DNA from: G013214665 sp964649815
GTDB taxonomy: Bacteria; Pseudomonadota; Alphaproteobacteria; Rhodobacterales; Rhodobacteraceae
Length of the DNA: 64,000 nucleotides
Direction of reading: 5' to 3'
Assembly: GCA_964649815.1 (NCBI GenBank)
Contig: CAZYQC010000008.1
Location: 22,091 to 86,090 of the forward strand
In this document: in pieces, positions 26,661-35,313 of the stretch
Numbering within the stretch: the first letter of the stretch is position 1
How the letters are laid out: each line of letters opens with the position of its first letter
Notes under the pieces: model-generated
The model's database searches: none
What the model saw: the letters and a program-made list of their open reading frames with translations, nothing else
What the model was told of the DNA's origin: nothing
Made by a program: the position numbers and the translations under genes

Positions 26661-28319
26661 ATGCGCGTCATTTGGTTTTGGACAGTTCTCTGGCTTTGCA
26701 CCAACAGCTTGGCCACCGCGAACGATTTGCGCGGCCCGGACTTGGGTGTCGCCTCGAACTTTGGACAAGGCGTGCCGCCCGGGTTGTTAGATGCGGCCTT
26801 GTCCGCGGGCTTTTTGGATTATCGGGATGCGGTCTATTGGGAACGGATCGAAACGTTGAATGGCGTTTTTCAATTCAATTCACCGATGACGCTTTATCCA
26901 GATGCCCTGCACGCTGCAGGTGCTCGGATGAGCCTGACAGTCAACAATGGCCGCCCAGCCTACGACAATGGCTTCACCCCAACCAGTCGCGAGGCCATTG
27001 ATGGGTTTGGGCGATACGTCGCAGCTGTGGTCGACAGGTTTCCGGCTGTTCAAGCCATCGAGATCGGTAATGAGTTCAACAGCGCGAACTTTGTAAGCGG
27101 ACCGTTGCGCTCCCAAGGCTTGCAAGCCCGCGCTGATGCCTATGCCAGGTTGGTCCGATCCGTTCGAAAACACGTCGCTGACCGTGGGCAGACCATCATC
27201 AGCGGTGGTGTGCATTCGGTGCCAACCGGCTATCTGAGGCGTCTGACCAACAATGGCGCCGTTGGACCGGGCGAGCATATCGCCGTGCACCCCTATGATA
27301 CGCCCATCGAACAGCTTGGCCCACAGTTGCGAGCTATGCGGCAAAATCAGGTTTTAGCGGAAACGCCGGTGCAAATCACCGAATTTGGCTCTCAAAACGA
27401 GGATGAGGCGCCGCATATCCTTTTTCGGTCATATTGCGCGATGGCGCTTAGCGGGGTCAGGCGCGCGGTTTGGTATCCGTTGAACCAACGGGGCGACGGC
27501 TACACCCCACTTATCACAAATGACCTGCGTTTGACCAAGGTCGGCAAGTCGGCGCAGTTCGTCACGGATCATCTGGTTGGAAAGACTGTCCAAGATGTGT
27601 CGCCTGATCCTTTCACCTTTGGTTGCCTCTTTGATGAACGCCACCTGATCATCTGGGGCGCCCCGCGCGAGGTCACCATCACCAGCGCAGCCGTTAACGT
27701 GCTTTTGCCAGCGCAGGACGATACATCCGGCCCGCTTAGTCTGTCGGAAACAAGCGCACTTGTGGTGACCTCTGATCAACCCTTGGTGCTGGGGCGTGAC
27801 GTTGTTCTTGGCGCGCAGAAACGCATCGCGGACAGCTTTTATCAGTTTCCGCTGCTCTCCAATGGCACCTCTGGCCCGTTTACTATTTTGGCCGAAAGCA
27901 ATTCGCGCACCAGAACCCTGAACCAAATGCCGGGTCAGAGCGGGCCAGGGGTACCTTGGACGCCCTATTTAGGCCATCCATCAAACAAGGATGTCCGCGT
28001 CTTGTCCAACACCCTTTTGCCCGCAGCCGGAGCTGCGTTTTCCGAAGATGTGATTGTGCGGTTTACGGCGAAAGGGGCACGAGAGTCTCATCTGCATTTG
28101 TTGCTTCGCCTGCCGGATCGGTCCATAGACAGTGTCGGGGTCGAGCTTCGACTAAATGGCCAGTCGTTGTGGAACCTCGATGTAAAGCGGACTTTGGAGC
28201 TGTCTGAATTTCCGCTCTCTCTCGCCGCGGGAGATATCCTAGACACCATCGTGTCAGCCGGTGAAACCGCCACTGGTGACGTTGTCAGTTACCGGATCAG
28301 GCTTGAGACGCCGCCTTAA
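26661..28319 (+). CDS. Secreted glycoside hydrolase, clan GH-A type
   Basis: Exported glycanase of 552 residues. The ATG at 26661 opens a signal peptide (MRVIWFWTVLWLCTNSLATA, then ND), which decides the start over an earlier in-frame codon. The first 300 residues are a TIM-barrel pattern: GVASNFGQG, AVYWERIE, EIGNEFN with the putative acid/base Glu138, and VQITEFGSQ with the putative nucleophile Glu241, the arrangement of retaining clan GH-A enzymes (GH39/GH5-like). The last 130 residues look like a beta-rich carbohydrate-binding region. It probably trims or degrades the local exopolysaccharide in the periplasm or outside. Its 3' end overlaps the convergent pyruvyl transferase gene by 23 bases. 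Confidence 0.8.
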   Translation: MRVIWFWTVLWLCTNSLATANDLRGPDLGVASNFGQGVPPGLLDAALSAGFLDYRDAVYWERIETLNGVFQFNSPMTLYPDALHAAGARMSLTVNNGRPAYDNGFTPTSREAIDGFGRYVAAVVDRFPAVQAIEIGNEFNSANFVSGPLRSQGLQARADAYARLVRSVRKHVADRGQTIISGGVHSVPTGYLRRLTNNGAVGPGEHIAVHPYDTPIEQLGPQLRAMRQNQVLAETPVQITEFGSQNEDEAPHILFRSYCAMALSGVRRAVWYPLNQRGDGYTPLITNDLRLTKVGKSAQFVTDHLVGKTVQDVSPDPFTFGCLFDERHLIIWGAPREVTITSAAVNVLLPAQDDTSGPLSLSETSALVVTSDQPLVLGRDVVLGAQKRIADSFYQFPLLSNGTSGPFTILAESNSRTRTLNQMPGQSGPGVPWTPYLGHPSNKDVRVLSNTLLPAAGAAFSEDVIVRFTAKGARESHLHLLLRLPDRSIDSVGVELRLNGQSLWNLDVKRTLELSEFPLSLAAGDILDTIVSAGETATGDVVSYRIRLETPP

Positions 28320-29583
28320 CGGAAACACGAGCGAGTTGGTCGAACGCCGTCCAAGCCATGTTTTGCACCTTGGCATGCTGGTCTTCGTCGACGCCATTGG
28401 CGATTGCGCGTTCCACCATGCCAGCCACAGCATATCCAGACAGATCAGGCGCGCCGCTAAAATAGTCTTTCGCGTCAATAAGATCGAAAAACGATTCCAT
28501 CTTATTGTCCCAGCCCAGTCCGACAAGCGGGCATTTGTAGCTATAGCCAATGATGTGGGAATGCAGCCTGTGGCCAACAACGCATTCATAGCTGCCCAGC
28601 GCACGGCCAAGGGCCTCGGGACGCTCTGCGCGCGGTTCAATGCGGTAACGATCTGCTGCAATAGCTGAGCGCGACAGTGCAGAGTTTACCCGGGCAAGAA
28701 GGGCCTCGTCAGCACCTTCACCATTGGTGAACAAAACAACCTGGCGCCCTTTGTCGACCAATGCCTTGGTACAAGAGACGTAAAACTCCACCGGGTCAGA
28801 AGCACTTCCCGCTACGCTACCGTCAGAATGGTGCTGCAACACGCCAAAGTCGGTTACGCACAATCCCACTGCATTTTGGCTGTCGAGGGCAGGTCCATAA
28901 CAGGACGCCGCCAAAAAGGCCGGATCAACCGTATGCGTGGGTTCCGGAAATACACCATATTGCCGCCGCCAATTGGCGATCGATCCTTCGTCCCGCAGCC
29001 CAATCATCCGCGGTTCCAGCCGTTTGATCCCTTGGAAGAGCTTTTGACCCCGTGCGCTCCAATTCTTGGAAACGCCAGCGGCAAAAACCGCAACAGGCGT
29101 GTTGCGCTCTTCCAGGATCTTCACAATCCGCGCAACTTTGATCGGAAAGTTCAGCAGTTTGTCCGAAAAGATTTGCCCACCGCCAAGAACGATGCAATCG
29201 GCCTCAAGGTCCGACCGCCACTCGGGCTCGAGCCCATCGAGTACTTTCTTCAGCTTGAGCGATACGAGTTGCTGACCGACCGTGCGTGGCAGAAAGCTTA
29301 GAACTTTGATGGCCAGGGATCTGTTCTGAATGATCTGGTCGCCATATTGCTGGCGACCCGACATATCCAAGAACGACACTTGGGCGTTTGGCAACTTTTG
29401 CTGCAGACCATAGGCAACACAGTCAGAAATCGCGCCATCACCCAGGTTCGGGCTGTAGCGCAAACCGACCTGTACCACGCGCAGCTTTTGGTCGGACACA
29501 GGCGCGCTGGTTCCGGCCGCAAACGTGTCAGGCAATTCGATTTGCTGGTGGTACACGCGAAACGCCTCAAACCAGTTCAACAT
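28297..29583 (-). CDS. Polysaccharide pyruvyl transferase family protein
   Basis: Member of the polysaccharide pyruvyl transferase (CsaB/WcaK-type) group, 428 residues, expected to add ketal-linked pyruvate from phosphoenolpyruvate to a polysaccharide sugar. Seen: VGLRYSPNLGDGAISDCVAY at the N-terminus (typical NxGDxA loop), ADCIVLGGGQIF, FAAGVSKNWSARG, VVLFTNGEGADE and the C-terminal VVGHRLHSHIIGYSYKCP, the hallmark H-R-H-motif. Alone on the minus strand, convergent with and overlapping the glycanase gene. Acidic pyruvate groups would fit the acyl and methyl decorations encoded elsewhere in the locus. Confidence 0.86.
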   Translation of the reverse strand: MLNWFEAFRVYHQQIELPDTFAAGTSAPVSDQKLRVVQVGLRYSPNLGDGAISDCVAYGLQQKLPNAQVSFLDMSGRQQYGDQIIQNRSLAIKVLSFLPRTVGQQLVSLKLKKVLDGLEPEWRSDLEADCIVLGGGQIFSDKLLNFPIKVARIVKILEERNTPVAVFAAGVSKNWSARGQKLFQGIKRLEPRMIGLRDEGSIANWRRQYGVFPEPTHTVDPAFLAASCYGPALDSQNAVGLCVTDFGVLQHHSDGSVAGSASDPVEFYVSCTKALVDKGRQVVLFTNGEGADEALLARVNSALSRSAIAADRYRIEPRAERPEALGRALGSYECVVGHRLHSHIIGYSYKCPLVGLGWDNKMESFFDLIDAKDYFSGAPDLSGYAVAGMVERAIANGVDEDQHAKVQNMAWTAFDQLARVSVKAASQA

Positions 29584-29976
29584 TAACCAAAAGAACGCTC
29601 ACTCAAGTCGCGCCTTACGACAGCCCGGCGGTCACTCGGCACACCTGGCTCAGCGCATCTTATTGAAATTAGGTGACAAATTTCAACAAATTCGTGCCAC
29701 ATTCGCTGTGAACAATCCGTTGCCGTTTTTGGGCCAATCCACGACCTGCGATTGTTGTTTCCGCCCGACTGATCACGAATGTGAAACAATTTGCCACTGC
29801 GCAGGCGCGCAGCCCGGATTGCGAAACAAACAATCGATGCCACGTTTCGCGCCTTAGAACAAACACGGCCATAATTTGACGAAAAATCGAGGCAAACCGC
29901 GCAGATATGCGCGGCGCTTGACGTAGATGCAGCTCTCTCTGCAAGAGTGCACATAGATCATAACAATAGCCGCCCT
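29584..29976. promoter_or_regulatory. Divergent AT-rich intergenic region with inverted repeats
   Basis: 393 bases without a gene, between the pyruvyl transferase (minus) and the PLP enzyme (plus). It holds a perfect 8-bp dyad TTGAAATT (29663-29670) / AATTTCAA (29679-29686), a longer dyad CGATTGTTGTTTC (29749-29761) / GAAACAAACAATCG (29823-29836) with one inserted base, and TGAACAATC at 29709-29717, the same nine bases found at 7867-7875 before the NRPS genes. No small reading frame with a convincing ribosome site was seen. Confidence 0.45.
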
Positions 29977-30800
29977 ATGACCCATCCACGCCATCCTATT
30001 GTCCTCCAACCCACGCCCTTGGAACGTTTGGACCGATTGTCTGACCATTTGGACGTCGAGTTTTACCTAAAACGAGACGACCTTGCGGGGCCGTCCTTTG
30101 GGGGAAACAAAGCGCGCCAGCTAGAATATTACTTCGGCGCTGCTTTGGCACAGCAATCTGACACCGTGCTTATCACAGGGGCTGTGCAGTCGAATTTCGT
30201 ACGGATGACGGCGGCAATCGCGAACACACTGGGCATGCGTACGATCGTTCAACTGGAAGACCGCGTTGACACACAATCTGACGTCTATGCCACTTCTGGG
30301 AATGTTCTGTTGAACAAGGTGCTGGGCGCAGAAATCATCACTTATCCCGAGGGCGAAGANNNNNNNNNNNNNNNNNNNNNNNNNNNNNNNNNNNNNNNNN
30401 NNNNNNNNNNNNNNNNNNNNNNNNNNNNNNNNNNNNNNNNNNNNNNNNNNNNNNNNNNNACGCACGCATTCGGCGGATCATCCGGCGCCTAACAACGCTC
30501 GACGATGGGGCGGCCAAAGTCGCGGACGACGATGTGCGTGTCTGGGATGGGGCTCTGGCGCCCGGCTATGGACACATCGGTGCGCCCGCTTTGGACGCGA
30601 TCAAGCTCATGGCGGGACAGGCGGGCCTGATCCTTGACCCCGTCTATACCGCAAAGGTCTTTGCCGCAGTTCCGGCGCTGATCGAAGACGGAACTATACC
30701 GCTGGGATCAAAAGTCTGCATGATCCACACAGGCGGTTTGGCCGGTGTTTTTGCTTATCAGGATGTCCTCGCAAACCTGCTGAGCGATCCACCGCGTTAA
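29977..30800 (+). CDS. D-cysteine desulfhydrase/ACC deaminase family PLP enzyme, split by gap
   Basis: Fold-type II PLP enzyme of the D-cysteine desulfhydrase/ACC deaminase group, which cleaves a D-amino acid to a keto acid, ammonia and, for cysteine, sulfide. Before the gap: TPLERLDRL, FYLKRDDLAGPSFGGNKARQ with the PLP Lys, and TGAVQSNFVRMTAA. After the gap the right frame is the one reading RVWDGALAPGYGHIGAP, VYTAKVFAA and MIHTGGLAGVFAYQ; the other frames are closed soon. The two halves are out of frame only because the 100 N are a placeholder: 240 residues are visible against about 330-340 in the family, so some 280-300 bases are probably missing. Start ATG 29977. No frameshift should be inferred. 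Confidence 0.85.
30360..30459. other. 100-N assembly gap
   Basis: Exactly 100 unresolved bases inside the PLP enzyme gene. The true length is likely nearer 280-300, judged from residues missing from the family length. Confidence 0.97.
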
Positions 30801-30909
30801 TCAATTCACGGGCGGCTTCAAAGTTTGATCGCTTGCACTTAGGTGACCTTCTGACCTCTCGCACGTGCAAAATTCGCACTCTGCTTCATTCGCTGTTAAA
30901 GTGGCCGGC

Positions 30910-31932
30910 ATGAATTCTGTTGATACACAATTAAAGCGTGCAAAGCCTGTCCGACTACCACTCAATGCTGCGGAGGAAGGGCTGGCGTTTGAAATCTACG
31001 TTTGTCCCGGCTTTTCGGCCTTTGAGACTGCGTGCGCGACCCGTGTGTTTGCCGAGGCCAACCAGATCGCCGCAAAGGAAATGGTGACTTGGCGCTTTGT
31101 CTCTCACGCGCCGGGGCTGTTAACAGGCAGCGATGGATTCCTCTTACGCGCTGAGCCCGCGATTGACGATTACGGCTTTTCCGACGTGATGATTGTGGTC
31201 GGCGGCCAAAGCGTTGGCGAGGGAGAGTGGCTGCAAAGGGCCCGCGCCATGCAGCGCAAATCGCGCCCGGTCATCCTGCTGTCGTCAGCCGCGACCACCT
31301 ACATCAAAAAGACCAAGTCGCCGCCCGGACATGTGACAACACATTGGCGGCACATCCCGGCGTTGGAAGAAACTGGGTATCATCCGAACTTGACCGACAA
31401 GCTGTCCGAAAACGCTGATGGCATCATCACCTCTGCCGGAGAGGCGGCGACCGCAGATCTGTTGATCGGGCTTTTGTCCTCTATCCTGACGCCGGGACAA
31501 GTGGCAGAACTGGGCAATCAGCTTTTGTTGCCCGTTCTGCGGAAATCAGATGCAGATCAGCCGCGCGCAATCGGAGACAACCCAGCCCTGTTCGACGCCC
31601 GCGTAACAGCCGCAGTTCAATTGATGGAGGCGACCATCGCCGAGCCACTGTCGATGACAGAACTCACCGACGAACTTGGCGTGTCTGCCCGGCATCTGGA
31701 GCGTGTTTTCCGAACGGTATTCGATCAATCCCCGGCCCGTTTCTACAAGCATCTGCGCACCAAACGGGCAAGGTCGATGATCGAACAGACGCTTTTGCCA
31801 TTGACTGAAATCGCCGTTGCAACAGGGTTTGGTTCGACCAGCACGATGTCACAAGCCGTGCGCGACGCCTATGGCGTGACGCCCTCCAAGATGCGGTCGC
31901 GGACCGAGATTGGATTGCTTAGCTACAAGTGA
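30910..31932 (+). CDS. GlxA/FtrA-type AraC family transcriptional regulator
   Basis: Cytoplasmic regulator of about 340 residues. The N-terminal DJ-1/PfpI-like domain (about 15-190) has FEIYVCPGFSAFE and VMIVVGGQS; the position of the DJ-1 nucleophile reads LLSSAATTYI, with no Cys, as in other non-enzymatic GlxA regulators. The C-terminal AraC double helix-turn-helix (about 235-325) shows SMTELTDELGVSARHLERVF and LTEIAVATGFGSTSTMSQAV with the typical GFG...F-like end. Start ATG 30910 is chosen over a GTG 45 bases earlier; neither has a strong ribosome site. It lies 109 bases after the PLP enzyme and may control it or a distant amine/amino acid pathway; the ligand is unknown. Confidence 0.85.
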   Translation: MNSVDTQLKRAKPVRLPLNAAEEGLAFEIYVCPGFSAFETACATRVFAEANQIAAKEMVTWRFVSHAPGLLTGSDGFLLRAEPAIDDYGFSDVMIVVGGQSVGEGEWLQRARAMQRKSRPVILLSSAATTYIKKTKSPPGHVTTHWRHIPALEETGYHPNLTDKLSENADGIITSAGEAATADLLIGLLSSILTPGQVAELGNQLLLPVLRKSDADQPRAIGDNPALFDARVTAAVQLMEATIAEPLSMTELTDELGVSARHLERVFRTVFDQSPARFYKHLRTKRARSMIEQTLLPLTEIAVATGFGSTSTMSQAVRDAYGVTPSKMRSRTEIGLLSYK

Positions 31933-31967
31933 CGGTTTCGAAATTATGAAGCGGGGCACCTGAGGGT

Positions 31968-32015
31968 CAATATGTTACCAAAACGGAGATGGCCCTAGAT
32001 AATGGTAACATATTG
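31968..32015. promoter_or_regulatory. Perfect 13-bp inverted repeat before paa operon, candidate PaaX operator
   Basis: CAATATGTTACCA (31968-31980) and its exact inverse complement TGGTAACATATTG (32003-32015), separated by 22 bases. It ends 49 bases before the paaJ start. The half-sites are two to three helical turns apart (centres 35 bases apart), as for a dimer bound to both arms or a promoter held between them. A PaaX-family repressor is encoded at the end of the same operon, so autoregulated phenylacetyl-CoA-responsive control is the natural reading. Confidence 0.6.
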
Positions 32016-32064
32016 ATAGACACGAATCGAGCTGCCCGATATCAAACGGTTAAGGGAGATCAGA

Positions 32065-33270
32065 ATGCAGGCTTTTATTTGCGACGCGCAGCGCACACCA
32101 ATCGGCCGCTATGGCGGCGGCTTGGCATCGGTGCGTCCGGATGACTTGGCTGCTGTCCCGATCGCGGCACTGATGGATCGGAACCCCTCGGTCGACTGGT
32201 CTACATTGGATGATGTAATTTTTGGCTGCGCCAACCAGGCAGGCGAAGACAACCGAAACGTGGCGCGGATGGCAGGGCTGCTTGCAGGTCTGCCTGTCGA
32301 AGTACCGGGCAGCACCATCAACCGCCTATGTGCGTCGGGTATGGATGCGGTCGGGCTGGCGGCCCGGGGGATCAAAGCCGGCGATTTGGACATGGTCATT
32401 GCGGGCGGCGTCGAAAGCATGAGCCGTGCGCCGTTTGTCATGGGCAAAGCGGAAAACGCCTTTTCCAGAGCAGCCCAGATCTATGACACGACGATTGGCT
32501 GGCGCTTTGTGAACCGCAAGATGAAAGACAGCTATGGCATCGACTCGATGCCTGAAACCGCCGACAACGTGGCCGAAGACTATCAAATCGGACGACAAGA
32601 CCAGGATGCCTTTGCCGCGCGCAGTCAGGCGCGCTGGGCCGCCGCGCATGAAGCGAATGCGTTTTCCGACGAAATCGCACCTGTGACCATTCCTCAGCGC
32701 AAGGGCGACGCAATTGTCGTCGATACAGATGAGCATCCGCGCCCAGGAACAAGCGCCGAAAAGCTCTCGGGCCTAAAGGGTGTCAATGGGTCGGACAAGA
32801 CCGTGACAGCTGGGAATGCGTCTGGCGTCAACGATGGCGCAGCGGCGCTGCTGTTGGCGTCCGAAGAGGCGGCGGTCAAGAACCAGCTTACCCCGATGGC
32901 GCGCGTTGTTGGTATGCAGGCTGCGGGTGTTGAACCCCGCGTCATGGGCATCGGACCGATCCCCGCGGTCGAGAAGGTTCTGGCAAAAACCGGACTCTCC
33001 ATCGACCAAATGGATGTGATCGAGCTAAACGAGGCATTCGCCAGTCAGGGTTTGGCTGTTCTGCGCGGTATCGGCGTTGCCGACGACGACCCAAGGGTTA
33101 ATCCGCAAGGGGGCGCAATCGCGATTGGGCATCCTTTGGGAATGTCAGGCGCGCGCCTTGTGATGACTGCAGCTTATCAACTGAAACGCTCAAACGGCCG
33201 CTACGCGCTTTGCACGATGTGCGTTGGCGTCGGCCAGGGGGTCGCGATGATCCTTGAGAATGTCAGCTAA
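32065..33270 (+). CDS. paaJ: 3-oxoadipyl-CoA/3-oxo-5,6-dehydrosuberyl-CoA thiolase
   Basis: Thiolase of the PaaJ/PcaF group, 401 residues (usual length), which cleaves 3-oxoadipyl-CoA and 3-oxo-5,6-dehydrosuberyl-CoA with CoA in the last steps of phenylacetate degradation. Seen: the first catalytic Cys in NRLCASGMDAVG (about residue 90), AGGVESMSRAPFVM, VTAGNASGVNDGAAALL, the catalytic His in GGAIAIGHPLGMSGARLV, and the second Cys in CTMCVGVGQG. All catalytic residues are present. First gene of the paa operon, with an AAGGGAG ribosome site; 15 bases before paaA. Placement together with the epoxidase genes favours paaJ over pcaF of the protocatechuate route. Confidence 0.92.
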   Translation: MQAFICDAQRTPIGRYGGGLASVRPDDLAAVPIAALMDRNPSVDWSTLDDVIFGCANQAGEDNRNVARMAGLLAGLPVEVPGSTINRLCASGMDAVGLAARGIKAGDLDMVIAGGVESMSRAPFVMGKAENAFSRAAQIYDTTIGWRFVNRKMKDSYGIDSMPETADNVAEDYQIGRQDQDAFAARSQARWAAAHEANAFSDEIAPVTIPQRKGDAIVVDTDEHPRPGTSAEKLSGLKGVNGSDKTVTAGNASGVNDGAAALLLASEEAAVKNQLTPMARVVGMQAAGVEPRVMGIGPIPAVEKVLAKTGLSIDQMDVIELNEAFASQGLAVLRGIGVADDDPRVNPQGGAIAIGHPLGMSGARLVMTAAYQLKRSNGRYALCTMCVGVGQGVAMILENVS

Positions 33271-33285
33271 ACCGGAGATCACCAA

Positions 33286-34278
33286 ATGTATGCACAGATG
33301 ATCAAATCGACCGGCTCGGGCGTAAAGTCACCCGAGGATATGTCGCCGGAAGAACGAGACTTTCAAACCCGGGTCGACAATGACGACAAGATCGAGCCGA
33401 AAGACTGGATGCCGGACGGTTATCGGAAAACGCTGATCCGCCAAATAGGTCAGCACGCACATTCGGAAATTGTCGGCCAGCTGCCCGAAGGCAATTGGAT
33501 CACACGCGCCCCTACGTTGGATCGCAAAGCCATTCTGCTGGCCAAGGTCCAAGACGAAGCTGGGCATGGCCTGTATCTTTATTGTGCGGCAGAGACCTTG
33601 GGGGTTAGCCGCGACGAACTGACCGAAATGCTGCTGGACGGCCGCATGAAGTATTCGTCGATTTTTTCTTATCCGACGCTGACCTGGGCAGATATGGGCG
33701 CTGTCGGGTGGTTGGTTGATGGAGCCGCCATCATGAACCAGGTGCCCCTGCAACGCACATCTTACGGACCGTACGCCCGCGCGATGGTGCGCATATGCAA
33801 GGAAGAGTCGTTTCACCAGCGGCAAGGCTTTGACATCATGATGAAAATGGCCAACGGCACAGCTGCGCAAAAGAGAATGGCACAAGATGCGTTGAACCGG
33901 TTTTGGTACCCTTCACTTATGATGTTCGGCCCGTCTGATGCGAATTCGGTTCACTCTGCGCAATCGATGGCCTGGAAAATCAAAATGAACTCAAATGACG
34001 AGCTGCGGCAAAAGTTCGTCGACCAGACTGTGCCGCAGGCAGAATATTTGGGGCTCACGGTGCCGGACGAGAAGCTCGCCTGGAACGAGGAAAAGAACGG
34101 CTATGACTTTTCCGAGCCAGACTGGGCCGAATTCTTTGAAGTTCTGAACGGCAATGGCCCCTGCTCGGTCGAGAGAATTGAAGCCCGGAAAAAAGCTTGG
34201 GACGACGGCGCTTGGGTGCGCGAGGGCATGTTGGCGCACGCAAAGAAAAAGCGCGCAGCCAAGTTGGCAGCGGAGTAA
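33286..34278 (+). CDS. paaA: Phenylacetyl-CoA 1,2-epoxidase catalytic subunit A
   Basis: Di-iron oxygenase subunit of the PaaABCE complex, 330 residues, which epoxidises the ring of phenylacetyl-CoA with O2 and electrons from PaaE. Seen: ferritin-like helices with carboxylate/His ligands, for example AKVQDEAGHGLYLY (about residue 85-98) and RICKEESFHQRQGFDIMM (about 165-180), the two EXXH motifs, and WYPSLMMFGPSD. The C-terminal tail is Lys/Ala-rich. Four bases separate its stop from paaB, so it is cotranscribed and probably coupled. Confidence 0.95.
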   Translation: MYAQMIKSTGSGVKSPEDMSPEERDFQTRVDNDDKIEPKDWMPDGYRKTLIRQIGQHAHSEIVGQLPEGNWITRAPTLDRKAILLAKVQDEAGHGLYLYCAAETLGVSRDELTEMLLDGRMKYSSIFSYPTLTWADMGAVGWLVDGAAIMNQVPLQRTSYGPYARAMVRICKEESFHQRQGFDIMMKMANGTAAQKRMAQDALNRFWYPSLMMFGPSDANSVHSAQSMAWKIKMNSNDELRQKFVDQTVPQAEYLGLTVPDEKLAWNEEKNGYDFSEPDWAEFFEVLNGNGPCSVERIEARKKAWDDGAWVREGMLAHAKKKRAAKLAAE

Positions 34279-34282
34279 TCGG

Positions 34283-34567
34283 ATGGCACAGGAATGGCCT
34301 TTGTGGGAAGTGTTCATCCGTGGCCAACACGGGTTGTCACACCGCCATGTTGGCTCGCTGCATGCCGCGGATGCAGAGCATGCGATCAAAAACGCCCGCG
34401 ACGTCTACACCAGGCGCAAGGAAGGCGTGAGCATTTGGGTCGTCGAAGCCGCGCAAATTGCGGCCTCTTCGCCAGAGGAAAAAGGGTCTTTGTACGATCC
34501 TGCGGACGACAAGGTTTATCGTCACCCAACCTTTTTTGACATCCCGGACGACGTGGGGGCGATGTAA
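34283..34567 (+). CDS. paaB: Phenylacetyl-CoA epoxidase subunit B
   Basis: Small PaaB subunit, 94 residues, the expected size, needed for assembly or activity of the PaaABCE complex. Seen: MAQEWPLWEVFIRGQHGLSH at the start, HVGSLHAADAEHAIKNARD, and YTRRKEGVSIWVVEA, which are the conserved elements of the family. ATG 34283 lies four bases after the paaA stop; longer in-frame starts would lie inside paaA. Its TAA shares one base with the ATG of paaC. Confidence 0.94.
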   Translation: MAQEWPLWEVFIRGQHGLSHRHVGSLHAADAEHAIKNARDVYTRRKEGVSIWVVEAAQIAASSPEEKGSLYDPADDKVYRHPTFFDIPDDVGAM

Positions 34568-35313
34568 TGAACCCCCGTTTTGAATGGTTCTGCCGCATGG
34601 GTGACAACACGCTGGTTCTTGGACAACGGTTATCTGAATGGTGCGGCCATGCGCCAGCTTTGGAGGAGGACATCGCGCTCGCCAATACCGCGCTGGACCT
34701 CATTGGCCAGACCAAAATGTGGTTGAGCCTCGCTGCCGAGGCTGAAGGCGCTGGGCGTACGGCGGACAGTTTGGCGTTTCACCGCGACGCTTGGGATTTT
34801 CGGAACGTTCTTCTGGTTGAACAGCCGAACCGCGACTACGCGGTTACCATGATGCGCCAGTTTCTGTTCGATGCATGGCACTTGGACATGCTGACGGCCT
34901 TGACCGCATCCTCAGATGCGGAAATTGCAGCCGTTGCGCAAAAATCCGTAAAGGAAGTGACCTATCACTTGGATCGCTCTTCCGAGATTGTGGTCGCTTT
35001 GGGTGATGGCACAGAAGAGAGCCATACCCGCATGCAAGCGGCGCTTGATCGTCTTTGGCCCTATGTCGGCGAGATGTTTCTGACAGACGACACCGACACC
35101 GCGATGTCCAAAATCGCGCCGGACCCATCGTCTTTGCGCCCTGCCTTTGACGCGCGGGTGAACTCTGTTTTGGCAGAGGCAACCTTGTCGCGCCCCGAAA
35201 GCGATTTTGCTCATCAAGGTGGCAAAACAGGTGCACGGCACACGGAACACTTGGGACATATGTTGGCGACCATGCAGGTTTTGCCGCGATCCTACCCGGA
35301 TGCGTCATGGTGA
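34567..35313 (+). CDS. paaC: Phenylacetyl-CoA epoxidase structural subunit C
   Basis: PaaC, 248 residues, a ferritin-like paralogue of PaaA that lacks the metal site and pairs with it as a structural subunit. Seen: MGDNTLVLGQRLSEWCGHAP, LANTALDLIGQTKMWLSLAA, RNVLLVEQPNRDYAVTMMRQ and the C-terminal GARTEHLG-like GGKTGARHTEHLGHML. It overlaps paaB by one base and paaD by seven, so the operon is tightly packed here. Confidence 0.94.
   Translation: MNPRFEWFCRMGDNTLVLGQRLSEWCGHAPALEEDIALANTALDLIGQTKMWLSLAAEAEGAGRTADSLAFHRDAWDFRNVLLVEQPNRDYAVTMMRQFLFDAWHLDMLTALTASSDAEIAAVAQKSVKEVTYHLDRSSEIVVALGDGTEESHTRMQAALDRLWPYVGEMFLTDDTDTAMSKIAPDPSSLRPAFDARVNSVLAEATLSRPESDFAHQGGKTGARHTEHLGHMLATMQVLPRSYPDASW

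Noticed and set aside
30460..30492. End of the PLP enzyme in the frame that stops at 30492
   Set aside because: The frame carrying family motifs (VWDGALAPGYGHIG, MIHTGGLAGVF) is another one and runs to 30800; the first is a product of the arbitrary gap length.
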